Below, in pieces: positions 43,680 through 52,769 of a stretch of DNA of 64,000 nucleotides. Source of the stretch: Embleya hyalina (GTDB taxonomy: Bacteria; Actinomycetota; Actinomycetes; Streptomycetales; Streptomycetaceae); the NCBI RefSeq assembly GCF_003967355.1, contig NZ_BIFH01000023.1:124001-188000 (forward strand), given 5' to 3'. The first letter of the stretch is position 1. Every line of letters starts with the position of its first letter. The position numbers and the translations under genes are program-made. The notes below the pieces were generated by a model that did not search any database, had not been told where the DNA came from, and saw only the letters and a program-made list of their open reading frames with translations.

Positions 43680-45170
43680 ATGCCCCGTGGACGCCATCGC
43701 TCGGTCTCGACCGCCACACGCATATCCCTGCTTGCCGCCATATGCGCACCGGCGCTGGTCGCCGTCGTGTTGGCGGTCGTCGCGGGGGGTGCGAACACCC
43801 TTCGAATCGCCGTGCTGCTCGGTGTGTCGTCCGCCGTCGGCGCGGTCGCGTGGGTGGTTCGCGGGAGTACCGCGCACCAGCGGCGCCTGGCCGAGGAGAG
43901 CATCGCGCGGCGTCGCGAGCGCGAGCGCATGGCCGAGGAACTGCGGTCGGCCGTCGAGCGGGCCGAGGAACACGGGCTGGTTCTGGACGTGGCCGCCGAG
44001 CATCTGACCTCGCGTCCGCAGCAGTTGACCCCCGATCTGTTCGCGCGGGCCTCGGCCGTGCTCGATCTGCTGGACCGCCGCGGCGGCGGGGACCGGCCCA
44101 CGGCGCCGTCCATCGTGCCGGCCGTGCGGCGGCCTCCGGTGTCCTCGCCGGACCTGGTTCGGGCCTACGCCGCCTCGGTGTTCGGCCCGGGTGCGCGGTC
44201 GGGCGCACGGCCTCCGGTCGCGCCGGCGGCCGCGGTCGAGGCGGCCGCGAACGAGGCGGTGCGGGGCGACGAGCGGCGCGCCGCGCCCGCGGCGGGCGTG
44301 CGGGCGATGGCGGAGCCGGGTTCCGCGCCGCAGGCGGCCGGTCTGTCCCGGGCGGGCACCGCGTCCGCGCCCACGACCGCGTCGACGCCGGCGCCCGGGA
44401 GTGCGCGCGTGCCCGAGTCCGCGACCGTGCTCGGGTCCGGGGCCGTGTCCGAGACCGTGTCGGTCGAGGCCGACGCGCCGGCCGGTGCGGCCGCGCGTCC
44501 CGCGGCGCCGATCGCGCCGCCCACCGAGCTCACCCGCTACACCGAGGCCGTTCGCGCCGCCGAGCGGCCCGAGGCGGCGGCGCCCGTCGCGGAACCGCGG
44601 GTCGCCGAGGCGCCGGCCGGGGACCCCGCGGATGTACCCGCCGCGACCGAAGCCGCGGTGGAGAGCGTGCCCGTCGCCGCCGAGACCGCCGAGGTGACCC
44701 GGATGGTGCGGGACAAGGTGCTCGAGGTGACCCGTCGGGTGGCCGGCGCCGGTGCGTCCGGTCGGTTCGACTTCTTCGCGCCGCGCGCGCCCCTGGCCGA
44801 GCCCGAGGCCACCGGCTTCCTCACCGACGAATTGTTCGGCTCCGACGCGCGCTACGACGCGCTCATCGCCGGCCGCCCGCACGCGGACCGGGTCGAGCCG
44901 GCCGACGTCGCGCCCGAGGCCGACGCCCCGGCGGACCCGGTGGCCGACGACATCGAGGCCGACCGGATCGCCGACCCGGTGCCCGCCGAGGCCGAGACCC
45001 CGGCCGCACAGCCCGCACCGGCGCACCGAGGCCAGGGGGTGCGCTTCGCCCCCACCGAGCCCGGCCGGGCCCGCTCCGGCGCCGCGCGGCCCAAGCCGCT
45101 CCCGGTGGACCTCACCGCGCACGACGACACCGAGGAAATCCCCAGGATCGACATCCGCAAGCACGCCTAG
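43680..45170 (+). CDS. Membrane-anchored Ala/Pro-rich protein with coiled-coil segment
   Basis: 496 aa from the ATG at 43680; TAACGT lies 6 nt upstream with no ribosome-binding site (leaderless). Two N-terminal helices (about residues 14-36 and 42-60) are followed by a basic/acidic coiled-coil stretch (RRLAEESIARRRERERMAEELRS in part) and a small ordered region (LTPDLFARASAVLDLLDRR). About 350 residues are low-complexity Ala/Pro/Glu/Val, with short conserved-looking islands FDFFAPRAPLAEPEATGFLTDELFG and DTEEIPRIDIRKHA at the end. No domain is recognised. A scaffold or signalling adaptor is possible. It converges on nuoD with a 29-bp gap. Confidence 0.72.
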   Translation: MPRGRHRSVSTATRISLLAAICAPALVAVVLAVVAGGANTLRIAVLLGVSSAVGAVAWVVRGSTAHQRRLAEESIARRRERERMAEELRSAVERAEEHGLVLDVAAEHLTSRPQQLTPDLFARASAVLDLLDRRGGGDRPTAPSIVPAVRRPPVSSPDLVRAYAASVFGPGARSGARPPVAPAAAVEAAANEAVRGDERRAAPAAGVRAMAEPGSAPQAAGLSRAGTASAPTTASTPAPGSARVPESATVLGSGAVSETVSVEADAPAGAAARPAAPIAPPTELTRYTEAVRAAERPEAAAPVAEPRVAEAPAGDPADVPAATEAAVESVPVAAETAEVTRMVRDKVLEVTRRVAGAGASGRFDFFAPRAPLAEPEATGFLTDELFGSDARYDALIAGRPHADRVEPADVAPEADAPADPVADDIEADRIADPVPAEAETPAAQPAPAHRGQGVRFAPTEPGRARSGAARPKPLPVDLTAHDDTEEIPRIDIRKHA

Positions 45171-45199
45171 GGCGCGGCGCGTCCGGTGGATCGGGTCGC

Positions 45200-46351
45200 C
45201 TACTTGTCGATGTCGCCGACGACGAAGAACAGCGAGCCCAGGATCGCCACCATGTCCGCGATCAGGCAGCCCGGCAGCACCTCGCCGAGCACCTGCACGT
45301 TGTTGTACGACGCCGAGCGCAGCTTGAGCCGCCACGGGGTCTTCTCGCCCCGGGACACCAGGTAGTAGCCGTTCAGGCCGAGCGGGTTCTCGGTCCACGC
45401 GTACGTATGACCCTCGGGCGCCTTGAGCACCTTCGGCAGCCGCAGGTTCACCGGCCCCTGCGGGAGGTCGTCGAGCCGGTCGCAACACGCGTCGGCGAGG
45501 TCCAGGCTCACGTGTACCTGCTCCAGCAGGCACTCGAAGCGGGCCAGGCAGTCGCCCTCCTCACGGGTGACCACGCGCAGTACGTCGGTCAGCTCGCCGT
45601 AGGCCAGGTACGGCTCGTCCCGGCGCAGGTCGAAGTCGACCCCCGAGGCACGCGCGATCGGCCCGCTGACCCCGTACGCCGCCACCACGGCGGGGGTCAG
45701 TACGCCCACGCCCCGGGTGCGGGCGCGGAAGATCTCGTTGTCGGAGACCAGGTCGTCGAGCCGGGCCAGTCGGGTGCGCACGGTCGCCACCGCGTGCCGC
45801 ACCCGCCCGGTCCAGCCCGCCGGCAGGTCCTCCTTGAGGCCGCCGACCCGGTTGAACATGAAGTGCATACGACCGCCGGAGATCTCCTCCATCACCGCCT
45901 GGATCTCCTCGCGCTCGCGGAACGCGTGGAAGATCGGGGTGATCGCGCCCAGCTCCAGCGGATACGAGCCGAGGAACATCAGGTGGTTGAGCACCCGGTT
46001 CAGCTCGGCGAGCAGGGTCCGCGCCCACACCGCGCGCCGCGGCACCTCCATGCCGAGCATGCGCTCCACCGCGAGCACCACGCCCAGCTCGTTCGCGAAC
46101 GCGCTCAACCAGTCGTGCCGGTTGGCGAGCATCACGATCTGCCGGTAGTCGCGAACCTCGAACAACTTCTCCGCGCCCCGGTGCATGTAGCCGACGATCG
46201 GTTCGGCGGAGACGATCCGCTCGCCGTCGAGCACGAGTCGCAACCTCAGCACGCCGTGCGTGGAGGGGTGCTGGGGCCCGATGTTGAGCACCATGTCGGT
46301 CGTGTCGAGCTGGTCGGCGCCGATACCCACGCCCACGGTCCTGGCGGTCAT
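45200..46351 (-). CDS. nuoD: Stand-alone NADH-quinone oxidoreductase subunit D (NuoD2)
   Basis: 383 aa from the ATG at 46351. The complex I 49-kDa/NuoD family is clear: [13 protein letters not shown] (quinone-site His), HRGAEKLFE (Arg58, next to cluster N2 in the family), [35 protein letters not shown] and the C-terminal LVVGDIDK-like end ([11 protein letters not shown]). No other nuo gene is adjacent, in agreement with the extra nuoD2 seen in streptomycetes. It may join an alternative complex or act with a partial Nuo set. A MidA/NDUFAF7-like methyltransferase lies 4 kb away. Confidence 0.93.
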   Translation of the reverse strand: MTARTVGVGIGADQLDTTDMVLNIGPQHPSTHGVLRLRLVLDGERIVSAEPIVGYMHRGAEKLFEVRDYRQIVMLANRHDWLSAFANELGVVLAVERMLGMEVPRRAVWARTLLAELNRVLNHLMFLGSYPLELGAITPIFHAFREREEIQAVMEEISGGRMHFMFNRVGGLKEDLPAGWTGRVRHAVATVRTRLARLDDLVSDNEIFRARTRGVGVLTPAVVAAYGVSGPIARASGVDFDLRRDEPYLAYGELTDVLRVVTREEGDCLARFECLLEQVHVSLDLADACCDRLDDLPQGPVNLRLPKVLKAPEGHTYAWTENPLGLNGYYLVSRGEKTPWRLKLRSASYNNVQVLGEVLPGCLIADMVAILGSLFFVVGDIDK

Positions 46352-46421
46352 GGACCCTGAGTCTGCCAGTAGTCACGGCCTCCTTCGCACCCTTGTGTGC
46401 CCACCTGGGAAGGTTGCCCCT

Positions 46422-46919
46422 ATGAAACCGGCCGACGACGCCCTGGCGCCCCCCGACCTCGACTGGCGTTCCGTTTCGGAACAGCTGTACCGGATGCGTC
46501 GGGCGCTGCTGTTCGGCGTCTGCATCCTGTTCGCGATACTCGGCGGCGGCCTGCTCGGGTGGCTGGTCGTGTGGTGGGCGGGCGCGGTGTTCGTGCTGGG
46601 CGTGGCCGGCTTCGGGGCCTGGGCGCTCCCGCTGATCCGGCGCAACCAGCGCTCGTGGCGCTACGCGGAGCGGGCCGACGACCTCCTGATCGAACACGGC
46701 GTGCTGCTGCGCAGGCTGGTGGTGGTGCCGTACGGGCGGATGCAGTTCGTGGACGTCGCGGCGGGTCCGCTGGAGCGGCACTTCGGGATCGCCACGGTGA
46801 CCCTGCACACCGCGTCGGCCTCCTCCGACGCACGGGTGCGCGGCCTGCCGCCGACCGAGGCCGCGCGGTTGCGCGACCGGCTCGCGGCGCTGGGCGAGGC
46901 CCGATCGGCGGGGCTGTGA
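46422..46919 (+). CDS. PH-domain membrane protein (YdbS type)
   Basis: 165 aa from the ATG at 46422 (GGGAAGG upstream). Two helices (RRALLFGVCILFAILGGGLLGWLVVWW in part; AVFVLGVAGFGAWALPL) are followed by a bacterial PH-2 domain with RADDLLIEHGVLLRRLVVVPYGRMQFVDVAAGPLERHFGIATVTLHTA, the standard YdbS signature, cited here in part. Its stop overlaps the GTG of the next gene. YdbS/YdbT pairs are linked to resistance to antimicrobial peptides in Bacillus. Confidence 0.85.
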   Translation: MKPADDALAPPDLDWRSVSEQLYRMRRALLFGVCILFAILGGGLLGWLVVWWAGAVFVLGVAGFGAWALPLIRRNQRSWRYAERADDLLIEHGVLLRRLVVVPYGRMQFVDVAAGPLERHFGIATVTLHTASASSDARVRGLPPTEAARLRDRLAALGEARSAGL

Positions 46920-48319
46920 CCGGCGGCGAGCGACCGGTGGAGCCGTCGGTCGAGCAGTCGGGCGATCGGTCGGGCGCGCCCACGGTCGAGCCGCGTCGGC
47001 TGCACCCGCTGACCCCGCCCGCGCGCGGCTGGGTGGTCGTCGCGGCCTGCCTCGGCGTGGTGGTGCACAACGTCAACTCCGGTTGGGCGACCCCGAGTCG
47101 GCTGATCATCGGGCTCGGCGTGCTGGTGCCGCTCGCGTTCGCCTACGGGTATCTGTCGTGGTGGTTCACCACGTTCCGGATCGAGGGCGACGACCTGCGG
47201 ATCGATTCCGGGATGGTGTTCCGCCGGACCCGGCACGTGCGGCTGTCCCGGCTCCAGGCGGTCGACGTGGTGCGTCCGCTGGTGGCCCGACTGTTCGGGT
47301 TGGCGGAGTTGCAGTTGCAGGTGGCGGGCGGGGACAAGGCCGAGGCGAGTCTGTCCTACCTGGGCGAGGCCGACGCGCAGCGGTTGCGGGCCGAACTGCT
47401 CGCGCGTGCCGCCGGGGTGCGGCCGGACGTGGGGGAGGCGCCCGAGCAACCGCTGGTGGCGGTGCCGCTGTCGGCGGTGGTCGGCTCGGTACTGCTGTCG
47501 GTGGGCACGTGGGCCGCGTTGGCGCCGAGCGTGGCGATCCTGGTGTTGGCCTTCGTGCTGCACGAACTCGCCTTCGTGTTCGGGACGTTGCCGCTGTTTT
47601 TGGCCGCGTGGCAGTTCACCGCGGGCCGGGTGATCCGCAACTTCGACTTCACCGTGGCGCGCTCGCCGGACGGGTTGCGGCTGCGGCACGGGTTGCTGGA
47701 ACAGCGGCATCAGACCGTGCCGCCCGGTCGGGTCCAGGCGGTGCGGATCGTGCAACCGTGGTTGTGGCGGTTGACCGGCTGGGTCCGGGTCGAGATCAAC
47801 GTGGCCGGCTACGGCGGCAAGGACACGGACGCCAAGGAGACGATCCTGCTGCCGGTGGCGCCGCGCGCGGTCGCGCACGGGCTGCTCGGACAGATCCTGC
47901 CGGGTGTGGCGATCGACACGATCGAGCTGATCCCGGCTCCGCGCCGGGCCCGTTGGCACGACCCGGTGGGCTGGTCGGCCTACGCCTACGGCGCGGACGC
48001 CGAGGTGTTCGTCGCGCGCAGCGGGCGCTTCCACCGGATCCTCGATGTGATCCCGCACGCGAAGGTGCAGAGCGTACGACGCACCCAGGGGCCGTGGGAG
48101 CGCCGGTTGGGCCTGGCCACGGTGCACCTCGACTCGACCCCGGGCCCGGTACACGTGCGAGCGGCCCGACGGGACGCGGTGGAGGCGGACCGGATCGTCG
48201 CGGAACAGGCCGAACGCTCGCGTACCGGGCGTCGTGGAGCGGGCACGGAACGCTGGATCCAGGGGGCATCTGACAGCTCGTCAGGTTCCGCCTCTTCCCT
48301 CGACGGGGGCGCCGGTTAA
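46916..48319 (+). CDS. Multi-PH-domain membrane protein (YdbT type)
   Basis: 467 aa from a GTG overlapping the preceding stop (GTGA). Two pairs of membrane helices (RGWVVVAACLGVVVHNVNSG with the next; SAVVGSVLLSVGTWAALAPS with the next) separate three bPH_2 domains: TTFRIEGDDLRIDSGMVFRR, VARSPDGLRLRHGLLEQRHQTVPPGRVQAVR and YAYGADAEVFVARSGRFHRILDVIPHAKVQSVRR. This is the YdbT layout. Together with the preceding gene it forms a bicistronic membrane system. The C-terminal tail is Ser/Gly-rich and reaches into the promoter region of the next gene. Confidence 0.87.
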   Translation: MTGGERPVEPSVEQSGDRSGAPTVEPRRLHPLTPPARGWVVVAACLGVVVHNVNSGWATPSRLIIGLGVLVPLAFAYGYLSWWFTTFRIEGDDLRIDSGMVFRRTRHVRLSRLQAVDVVRPLVARLFGLAELQLQVAGGDKAEASLSYLGEADAQRLRAELLARAAGVRPDVGEAPEQPLVAVPLSAVVGSVLLSVGTWAALAPSVAILVLAFVLHELAFVFGTLPLFLAAWQFTAGRVIRNFDFTVARSPDGLRLRHGLLEQRHQTVPPGRVQAVRIVQPWLWRLTGWVRVEINVAGYGGKDTDAKETILLPVAPRAVAHGLLGQILPGVAIDTIELIPAPRRARWHDPVGWSAYAYGADAEVFVARSGRFHRILDVIPHAKVQSVRRTQGPWERRLGLATVHLDSTPGPVHVRAARRDAVEADRIVAEQAERSRTGRRGAGTERWIQGASDSSSGSASSLDGGAG

Positions 48320-48336
48320 TATCTGACGCATCGTCA
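48317..48336 (+). promoter_or_regulatory. Promoter -10 and TGACG-N3-CGTCA dyad before the CoA-transferase gene
   Basis: TAATAT (48317-48322) fits a -10 box and immediately precedes the perfect dyad TGACGCATCGTCA (48324-48336), 20 bp before the ATG. A repressor bound there would sit on the transcription start. Dyads of this kind are typical TetR-family operators; the regulator is not in this window. Confidence 0.55.
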
Positions 48337-48355
48337 TATTCGCAGGGAGGCAGCG

Positions 48356-49609
48356 ATGAGTCAGGTCGAGTCGAAGGGTGGGGCCCCGCTCGCGGGGGTT
48401 CGCATCATCGAATGTTCGATGCTGGGACCGGCCGCGATCACCTCGTCGCTGGTGGACCTCGGCGCCGAGGTGATCAAGATCGAGCCGCCGCAGGGGGACT
48501 ACATCCGCGACATGACGTGGCCGATCGTGGAGGGCACCTCGCTGATGCACCTCCACGTCAACCGCGGCAAGAAGTCGCTGGTACTGGATCTGCGCAAGCC
48601 CGAGGCGATCGAGACCTTCAAGGCCCTGGTCAAGGACGCCGACGCGGTGATCGAGGCGATGCGGCCGGGCGGACTGGCGCGCCGCGGGATCGGCTTCGAG
48701 GACCTGCGGAAGATCAACCCGAGGATCGTCTTCTGCACGATCTCCGGCTACGGCGCCACCGGTCCGTACCGGGACATGCCCAGCCACGGTGTGGCCTACG
48801 ACACCTGGGCCGGGGTGGTGAAGCCCGCGATCGACGAGGACGGCTTCCCGTACCTGCCCGAGCACGCCTCGATCGGCATCCACGCCGGTCCGATGTTCGG
48901 CGCGCTCGGCGTGCTCGCGGGCATCATCCGGGCCCGGGCCACCGGTGAGGGCGGCATGATCGACATCGCCCAGTCGGACGCCGCCGCGTCGATGGACTGG
49001 CTGCGCAGCGAGACCTGGAAGGCGTACGAGCGGCCCGAGTCCGAGGTGACTGGGAACAAGTCGGACGGCTACGCCCGGCGGGCGCCCGGCACCGGTGGCA
49101 TGGAGAAGGGTGTCCGGTACCAGATCTACGCGACGAAGGACGACCGGCACGTGCTGTTCATGGCGTCCGAGCAGTCGTTGTGGAAGAACTTCTGCGAGGC
49201 GGTGGACCGGGCCGACCTGTTCGAGCGCTGGCCCGGTTCGAAGTACGCGGACCACGCGGTCGGCAACGTCGAACTGCGCGGCATCCTCCGGGACATCTTC
49301 GCCACGCGGACCGCGCGCGAGTGGATCGAGTTCGGCAACGAGGCGAACACGCCGATCGCGCCGGTTAACACGCCGCAGACGATCGCCGAGGACCCGCAGT
49401 TCCGGCACCGGTTCCCGTGGATCGGCCAGGACCGGCTCGGCTGCGAGCAGTTGCCGTCGCCGATCAAGTTCGTCGGCGAGACGCTTCCAGTGCCGGAGCG
49501 GGCGCCGACGGTGGGCGAGCACAGCGCCTCCGTCCTCGCGGACCTGCTCGGTTACGACGAGGCCAAGATCGCCGAACTCCGCGCGGCGGGCGCGCTCGGC
49601 ACGAGCTGA
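48356..49609 (+). CDS. CaiB/BaiF-family (class III) CoA-transferase
   Basis: 417 aa from the ATG at 48356, with GGGAGG 6 nt upstream. Family motifs: APLAGVRIIECSMLGPAAITSSLVDLGAEVIKIEPPQGDYIR (cited in part), NRGKKSLVLDLRKPEAIE, ISGYGATGPYRDMPSHGVAYD, and a C-terminal EWIEFGNEANTPIAPVNT. These enzymes move CoA between carboxylic acids such as bile-acid, carnitine or steroid side-chain acids. The Asp nucleophile lies in the mid-region typical of the family. Substrate unknown. A TetR-type dyad overlaps its promoter. Confidence 0.9.
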   Translation: MSQVESKGGAPLAGVRIIECSMLGPAAITSSLVDLGAEVIKIEPPQGDYIRDMTWPIVEGTSLMHLHVNRGKKSLVLDLRKPEAIETFKALVKDADAVIEAMRPGGLARRGIGFEDLRKINPRIVFCTISGYGATGPYRDMPSHGVAYDTWAGVVKPAIDEDGFPYLPEHASIGIHAGPMFGALGVLAGIIRARATGEGGMIDIAQSDAAASMDWLRSETWKAYERPESEVTGNKSDGYARRAPGTGGMEKGVRYQIYATKDDRHVLFMASEQSLWKNFCEAVDRADLFERWPGSKYADHAVGNVELRGILRDIFATRTAREWIEFGNEANTPIAPVNTPQTIAEDPQFRHRFPWIGQDRLGCEQLPSPIKFVGETLPVPERAPTVGEHSASVLADLLGYDEAKIAELRAAGALGTS

Positions 49610-49639
49610 GCCGCCCCGGCGCGGGCCCGGCCCCCGACA

Positions 49640-50175
49640 CGGGCCTCGAACGCCGGCCGGGCTTGTGCGGTCGGGTCGGGCCCGTGCGTCGGTTGGGCCG
49701 GGGTGGCCTCAAACGCCGGCCGGGCTGGGTGGGCGCGTCCGTGCGCGGGCCTCGAACCCCGGCCGGGCCGGGGCGGGCTTGTGCGGTCGGGTCGGGTTCG
49801 TGCGTCGGTCGGGTTGGGGTGGCCTCAAACGCCGGCCGGGCTGGGTGGGCGCGTCCGTGCGCGGGTCTCGAACGTCGGTCGGGCCGGGGCGGGCTTGTGC
49901 GGTCGGGTCGGGTTCGTGTGTCGGTTGGGCTGGGGTGGCCTCAAACGCCGGCCGGGCTGAATGGGCGCGCCCATGGGCGGGTCTCGAACGTCGGTCGGGC
50001 CAGGGCGGGCTTGTGCGGTCGGGTCGGGTTCGTGTGTCGGTTGGGCCGGGGTGGCCTCAAACGCCGGCCGGGCTGGGTGGGCACGCCCATGGGTGGGCCT
50101 CGAACGTCGGTCGAGCCGGGTCGGGCTCGTGTGTCGGTTGGGTTGGGGTGGCCTCGAATGCCGGCCGGGCCGGGT
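49640..50175. repeat. 116-bp tandem repeat array (intergenic)
   Basis: GGCCTCAAACGCCGGCCGGG recurs at 49705, 49821, 49937 and 50053, exactly 116 bp apart, and again at 50150 as a shortened copy (97 bp, CTCGAATG variant). Within each unit a second related arm (CTCGAAC-GTCGG-TCGGGCC type) follows 43 bp after the first. A partial unit begins near 49640. The motif resembles the CTCAAACGCCGGnCGGGCT intergenic element common in Streptomyces genomes. It lies between the ends of two convergent genes. All frames are open because of GC bias, but no coding signal is supported. Confidence 0.85.
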
Positions 50176-50411
50176 GGGGTGTGCTTGGACTGTGGGGGCG
50201 TGGCCGGGTTGGGTTCGTGCCTCCGGGCCCGTGCGCTGCCGGCCCCAACCCGGCTTGGTTTCACGCGCGAGCCTCGTGCGCGTGGGGCATGCTCCGGGTC
50301 GGTCGGCGGGCTGCCTGTCGCGTGTGGTTTTCGCCTTCGGCTCCGGCTTGGCCCCAGGTGCTGTTCGGTTCGGGCCGGCCTTTGCGCGGTCCGTCCCGGC
50401 TCGGCTGTGGG
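50176..50411. other. Intergenic tail of the repeat region
   Basis: Non-coding GC-rich DNA after the last recognisable unit, with decayed GGCCGGGTTGGGTT-like fragments. No gene, promoter or clean hairpin was recognised. Confidence 0.45.
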
Positions 50412-51365
50412 TTACGGGGTGGGGGCTGTTTGGGTTAGCCAGTGGAAGTCGCCGAGGCCGCCTCGGGCGGTGAGTTCGCCGGCTTCGCCCGCGTCGCGGA
50501 GTGCGGACAGGTAGGCGGTCGGGTCGGTGCGGGCGAGCTCGTAGGGCGGGCGCCGCCCGGTCACGCCCAGCGCGCGCAACGCGTGCCGCTGGGTGGTCAG
50601 CACCGTGCCGCCCGCCCCCGCGGCCTCGCCCGCCGCCGCCACCGCGTCCATCGCCACGTGGCACGTCACGTCGCACGTGCCGTCCGGCACCGGAGGCACC
50701 TGGCGGCCCTGCCGATACCCCGCGAGCGACCCGTACGGCGGCCGCCCCTCGCCCACGTGCCCGTAGTCGATCGCGACCGCGACCCCCCGCTCCAGCCGCC
50801 CGACCGCCCGCGCCCACGCCGCGTCCCGGGGCGCGCCGATCTCCGCCCGCCGCCCCGGCCGCGCGTCCCCCAGCGGCCACCAGCGCTCCAGCCAGCGCGC
50901 GTCCTCGCCGCCGACCGGCGCGCCGAGCCGCTCGTGACCGGTGCGTACGTCCACCTCGACCACCCGCGCCACCCCGCGCGCGTCCACTTCGACCACGTCG
51001 ACGGGGATGTTGTCCAACCACTCGTTGGCGACCAGCAGCACATTCCGGCCGGCCGGGATCTCCGGCCCCCACCCGATCGACGGCGGCAACCCCTCGGGGC
51101 GGTCGGCGACGTCGACGCCGACCGACGCCAGGTGCGGCGCGATCCGGTACAGCGCGATCAACAACTCGCCCCGCCCCGCGCCCACGTCCACCACGGTGTC
51201 CAGGCCCGAGGTCGCCGCGAGCTCCGCCAGCGCCCGGGCGAACAGCGGGGAGGCGTGTACCGAGGTCCGGAAATGCCCGGCCGGGCCCTCGGCCCGGCGG
51301 TAGAAGCCCTCGGCTCCGTACAGCGCCCGACGGGTGGCTTCCTGCCAGGTCAGCCATCGTTCCAT
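50412..51365 (-). CDS. SAM-dependent methyltransferase, MidA/NDUFAF7 family
   Basis: 317 aa from the ATG at 51365. It begins [43 protein letters not shown] (cited in part), the standard MidA opening, followed by motif [16 protein letters not shown], then [19 protein letters not shown] and AIDYGHVG. This family (COG1565, Pfam DUF185) includes human NDUFAF7, which dimethylates an Arg of NDUFS2, the NuoD homologue. Alternative targets are possible. Its start lies about 110 bp from the divergent histidine-kinase gene. Confidence 0.88.
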   Translation of the reverse strand: MERWLTWQEATRRALYGAEGFYRRAEGPAGHFRTSVHASPLFARALAELAATSGLDTVVDVGAGRGELLIALYRIAPHLASVGVDVADRPEGLPPSIGWGPEIPAGRNVLLVANEWLDNIPVDVVEVDARGVARVVEVDVRTGHERLGAPVGGEDARWLERWWPLGDARPGRRAEIGAPRDAAWARAVGRLERGVAVAIDYGHVGEGRPPYGSLAGYRQGRQVPPVPDGTCDVTCHVAMDAVAAAGEAAGAGGTVLTTQRHALRALGVTGRRPPYELARTDPTAYLSALRDAGEAGELTARGGLGDFHWLTQTAPTP

Positions 51366-51472
51366 CGCACTCGACGGTACCGGCCCGCCGACGCTGCCGT
51401 GCGATCGAGGTCGGGTCCGTGGCGATCCGTCCGGAGTGTGGGCGAACGTGTGTGCCCGTCTACCCTTCCTGT

Positions 51473-52651
51473 GTGCATCACCTGTACGCCTGGCTCCGGA
51501 GACGCCCCCTGCTCGTGGACGGAGCGTGGGCGCTGCTGCTGCTCATGTTCGGCGTGTTCGAGGTGATCATCGATCAACCCGGCCCGCCCGACGTACCGCA
51601 CCTGGTCGCGCTCGGCGCGATGTCGCTGGTGCTGCTGATCCGGCGGCGCAATCCCACCCTCGCGCTGGTGGCCACCCTCGTGATCGGGGTCTTCCAGCTC
51701 TTCGACGACGTGGCGCCCGGCCTGGAGGCGCTGGCGATGCCCGCGATCGCCTACAGCGCCGCCGCGTACAGCCCGCGCTGGGCCTCGCGTACCGCGCTGG
51801 TCGGCGGCGTGCTCGCGCCGATCGCGGCGGTGCTGCGCTGGTGGGACAACCCGGACGTGGGGATGACCGGGGTGGTCTTCTTCACGCTGCTGCTGATGGG
51901 CCCGTTCGTGATCGCCTGGGTGCTGGGCGATTCCATGCGCACCCGGCGGGCCTACTACATGGAGCTGGAGGACCGGGCCGATCGACTGGAGCGCGAGCGG
52001 GACCAGCAGGCGCAGATCGCGGCGGCCGGCGAGCGGGCCCGGATCGCGCGCGAACTGCACGACGTGGTGGCGCACAACGTGTCGGTGATGGTGGTCCAGG
52101 CCGACGGCGCCGCCTACGCGCTCGACAGCGCGCCCGAGCTGACCCGCGAGGCGCTGGGCACGATCTCCTCGACCGGACGCGAGGCGCTGGCCGAAATGCG
52201 TCGCCTGCTCGGCGTGCTGCGCTCGCAGACCGAGACCGACACCTACGTCCCGCAACCGGGCGTGGAACAGCTGGAGGACCTCCTCGACCGGGTCCGCAGC
52301 GCCGGCCTCCCGGTCGACCTGACCGTGCAGGGGGTGCCGGTCGAGCTGTCCCAGGGCGTGGCGCTGACCGTGTACCGGATCGTCCAGGAGGCCCTGACCA
52401 ACACCCGCAAACACGGCGGCCCGAACGTCAAGGCGCTGGTGCGGCTGCGCTACCTGGGCGACGACGTCGAGCTGGACGTCGGCGACGACGGGCGCGGCGC
52501 GGCGGCGCCCGGCGACGGGATGGGGCACGGCCTGGTCGGCATGGGCGAGCGGGTCGCGATGTTCGGCGGCCGGCTGGAGACCGGGCCCGCGCCCGGCGGC
52601 GGTTGGCAGGTGCGCGCGCTGCTGCCGGTACGACCCGCGGACGGTGCCTGA
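51473..52651 (+). CDS. Membrane sensor histidine kinase (NarL-type, HisKA_3), copy 1
   Basis: 392 aa from a GTG at 51473. TACCCT lies 6 nt upstream with no ribosome-binding site (leaderless). The N-terminus has about five or six helices ([72 protein letters not shown]). The HisKA_3 phosphoacceptor is in [26 protein letters not shown] (His196), and the HATPase domain has [16 protein letters not shown] and [20 protein letters not shown]. It phosphorylates a NarL-type regulator; the nearest is at 54.0 kb. A second kinase of the same layout follows directly. Confidence 0.92.
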   Translation: MHHLYAWLRRRPLLVDGAWALLLLMFGVFEVIIDQPGPPDVPHLVALGAMSLVLLIRRRNPTLALVATLVIGVFQLFDDVAPGLEALAMPAIAYSAAAYSPRWASRTALVGGVLAPIAAVLRWWDNPDVGMTGVVFFTLLLMGPFVIAWVLGDSMRTRRAYYMELEDRADRLERERDQQAQIAAAGERARIARELHDVVAHNVSVMVVQADGAAYALDSAPELTREALGTISSTGREALAEMRRLLGVLRSQTETDTYVPQPGVEQLEDLLDRVRSAGLPVDLTVQGVPVELSQGVALTVYRIVQEALTNTRKHGGPNVKALVRLRYLGDDVELDVGDDGRGAAAPGDGMGHGLVGMGERVAMFGGRLETGPAPGGGWQVRALLPVRPADGA

Positions 52652-52769
52652 ACCGATCCGGCCGGCCTCCGGGGCGAGACGTGCCCGGCGCGGGGTGCGA
52701 CTTGTGGCGGAGGGATGATTCGGTAAGTCGGTGGACGCGCGTCGGGCGGGGCCCACGTAGCGTCGAAGT

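Noticed and set aside
49640-50175. CRISPR-like array
   Set aside because: Units are 116 bp with degenerate similarity throughout, without alternating repeats and unique spacers, and no cas gene is near.
49095-50514. Open frames running from the CoA-transferase gene through the repeat array
   Set aside because: Frames stay open only because of GC bias; translations are repeated Gly/Arg/Val-rich text with no start or family signal.
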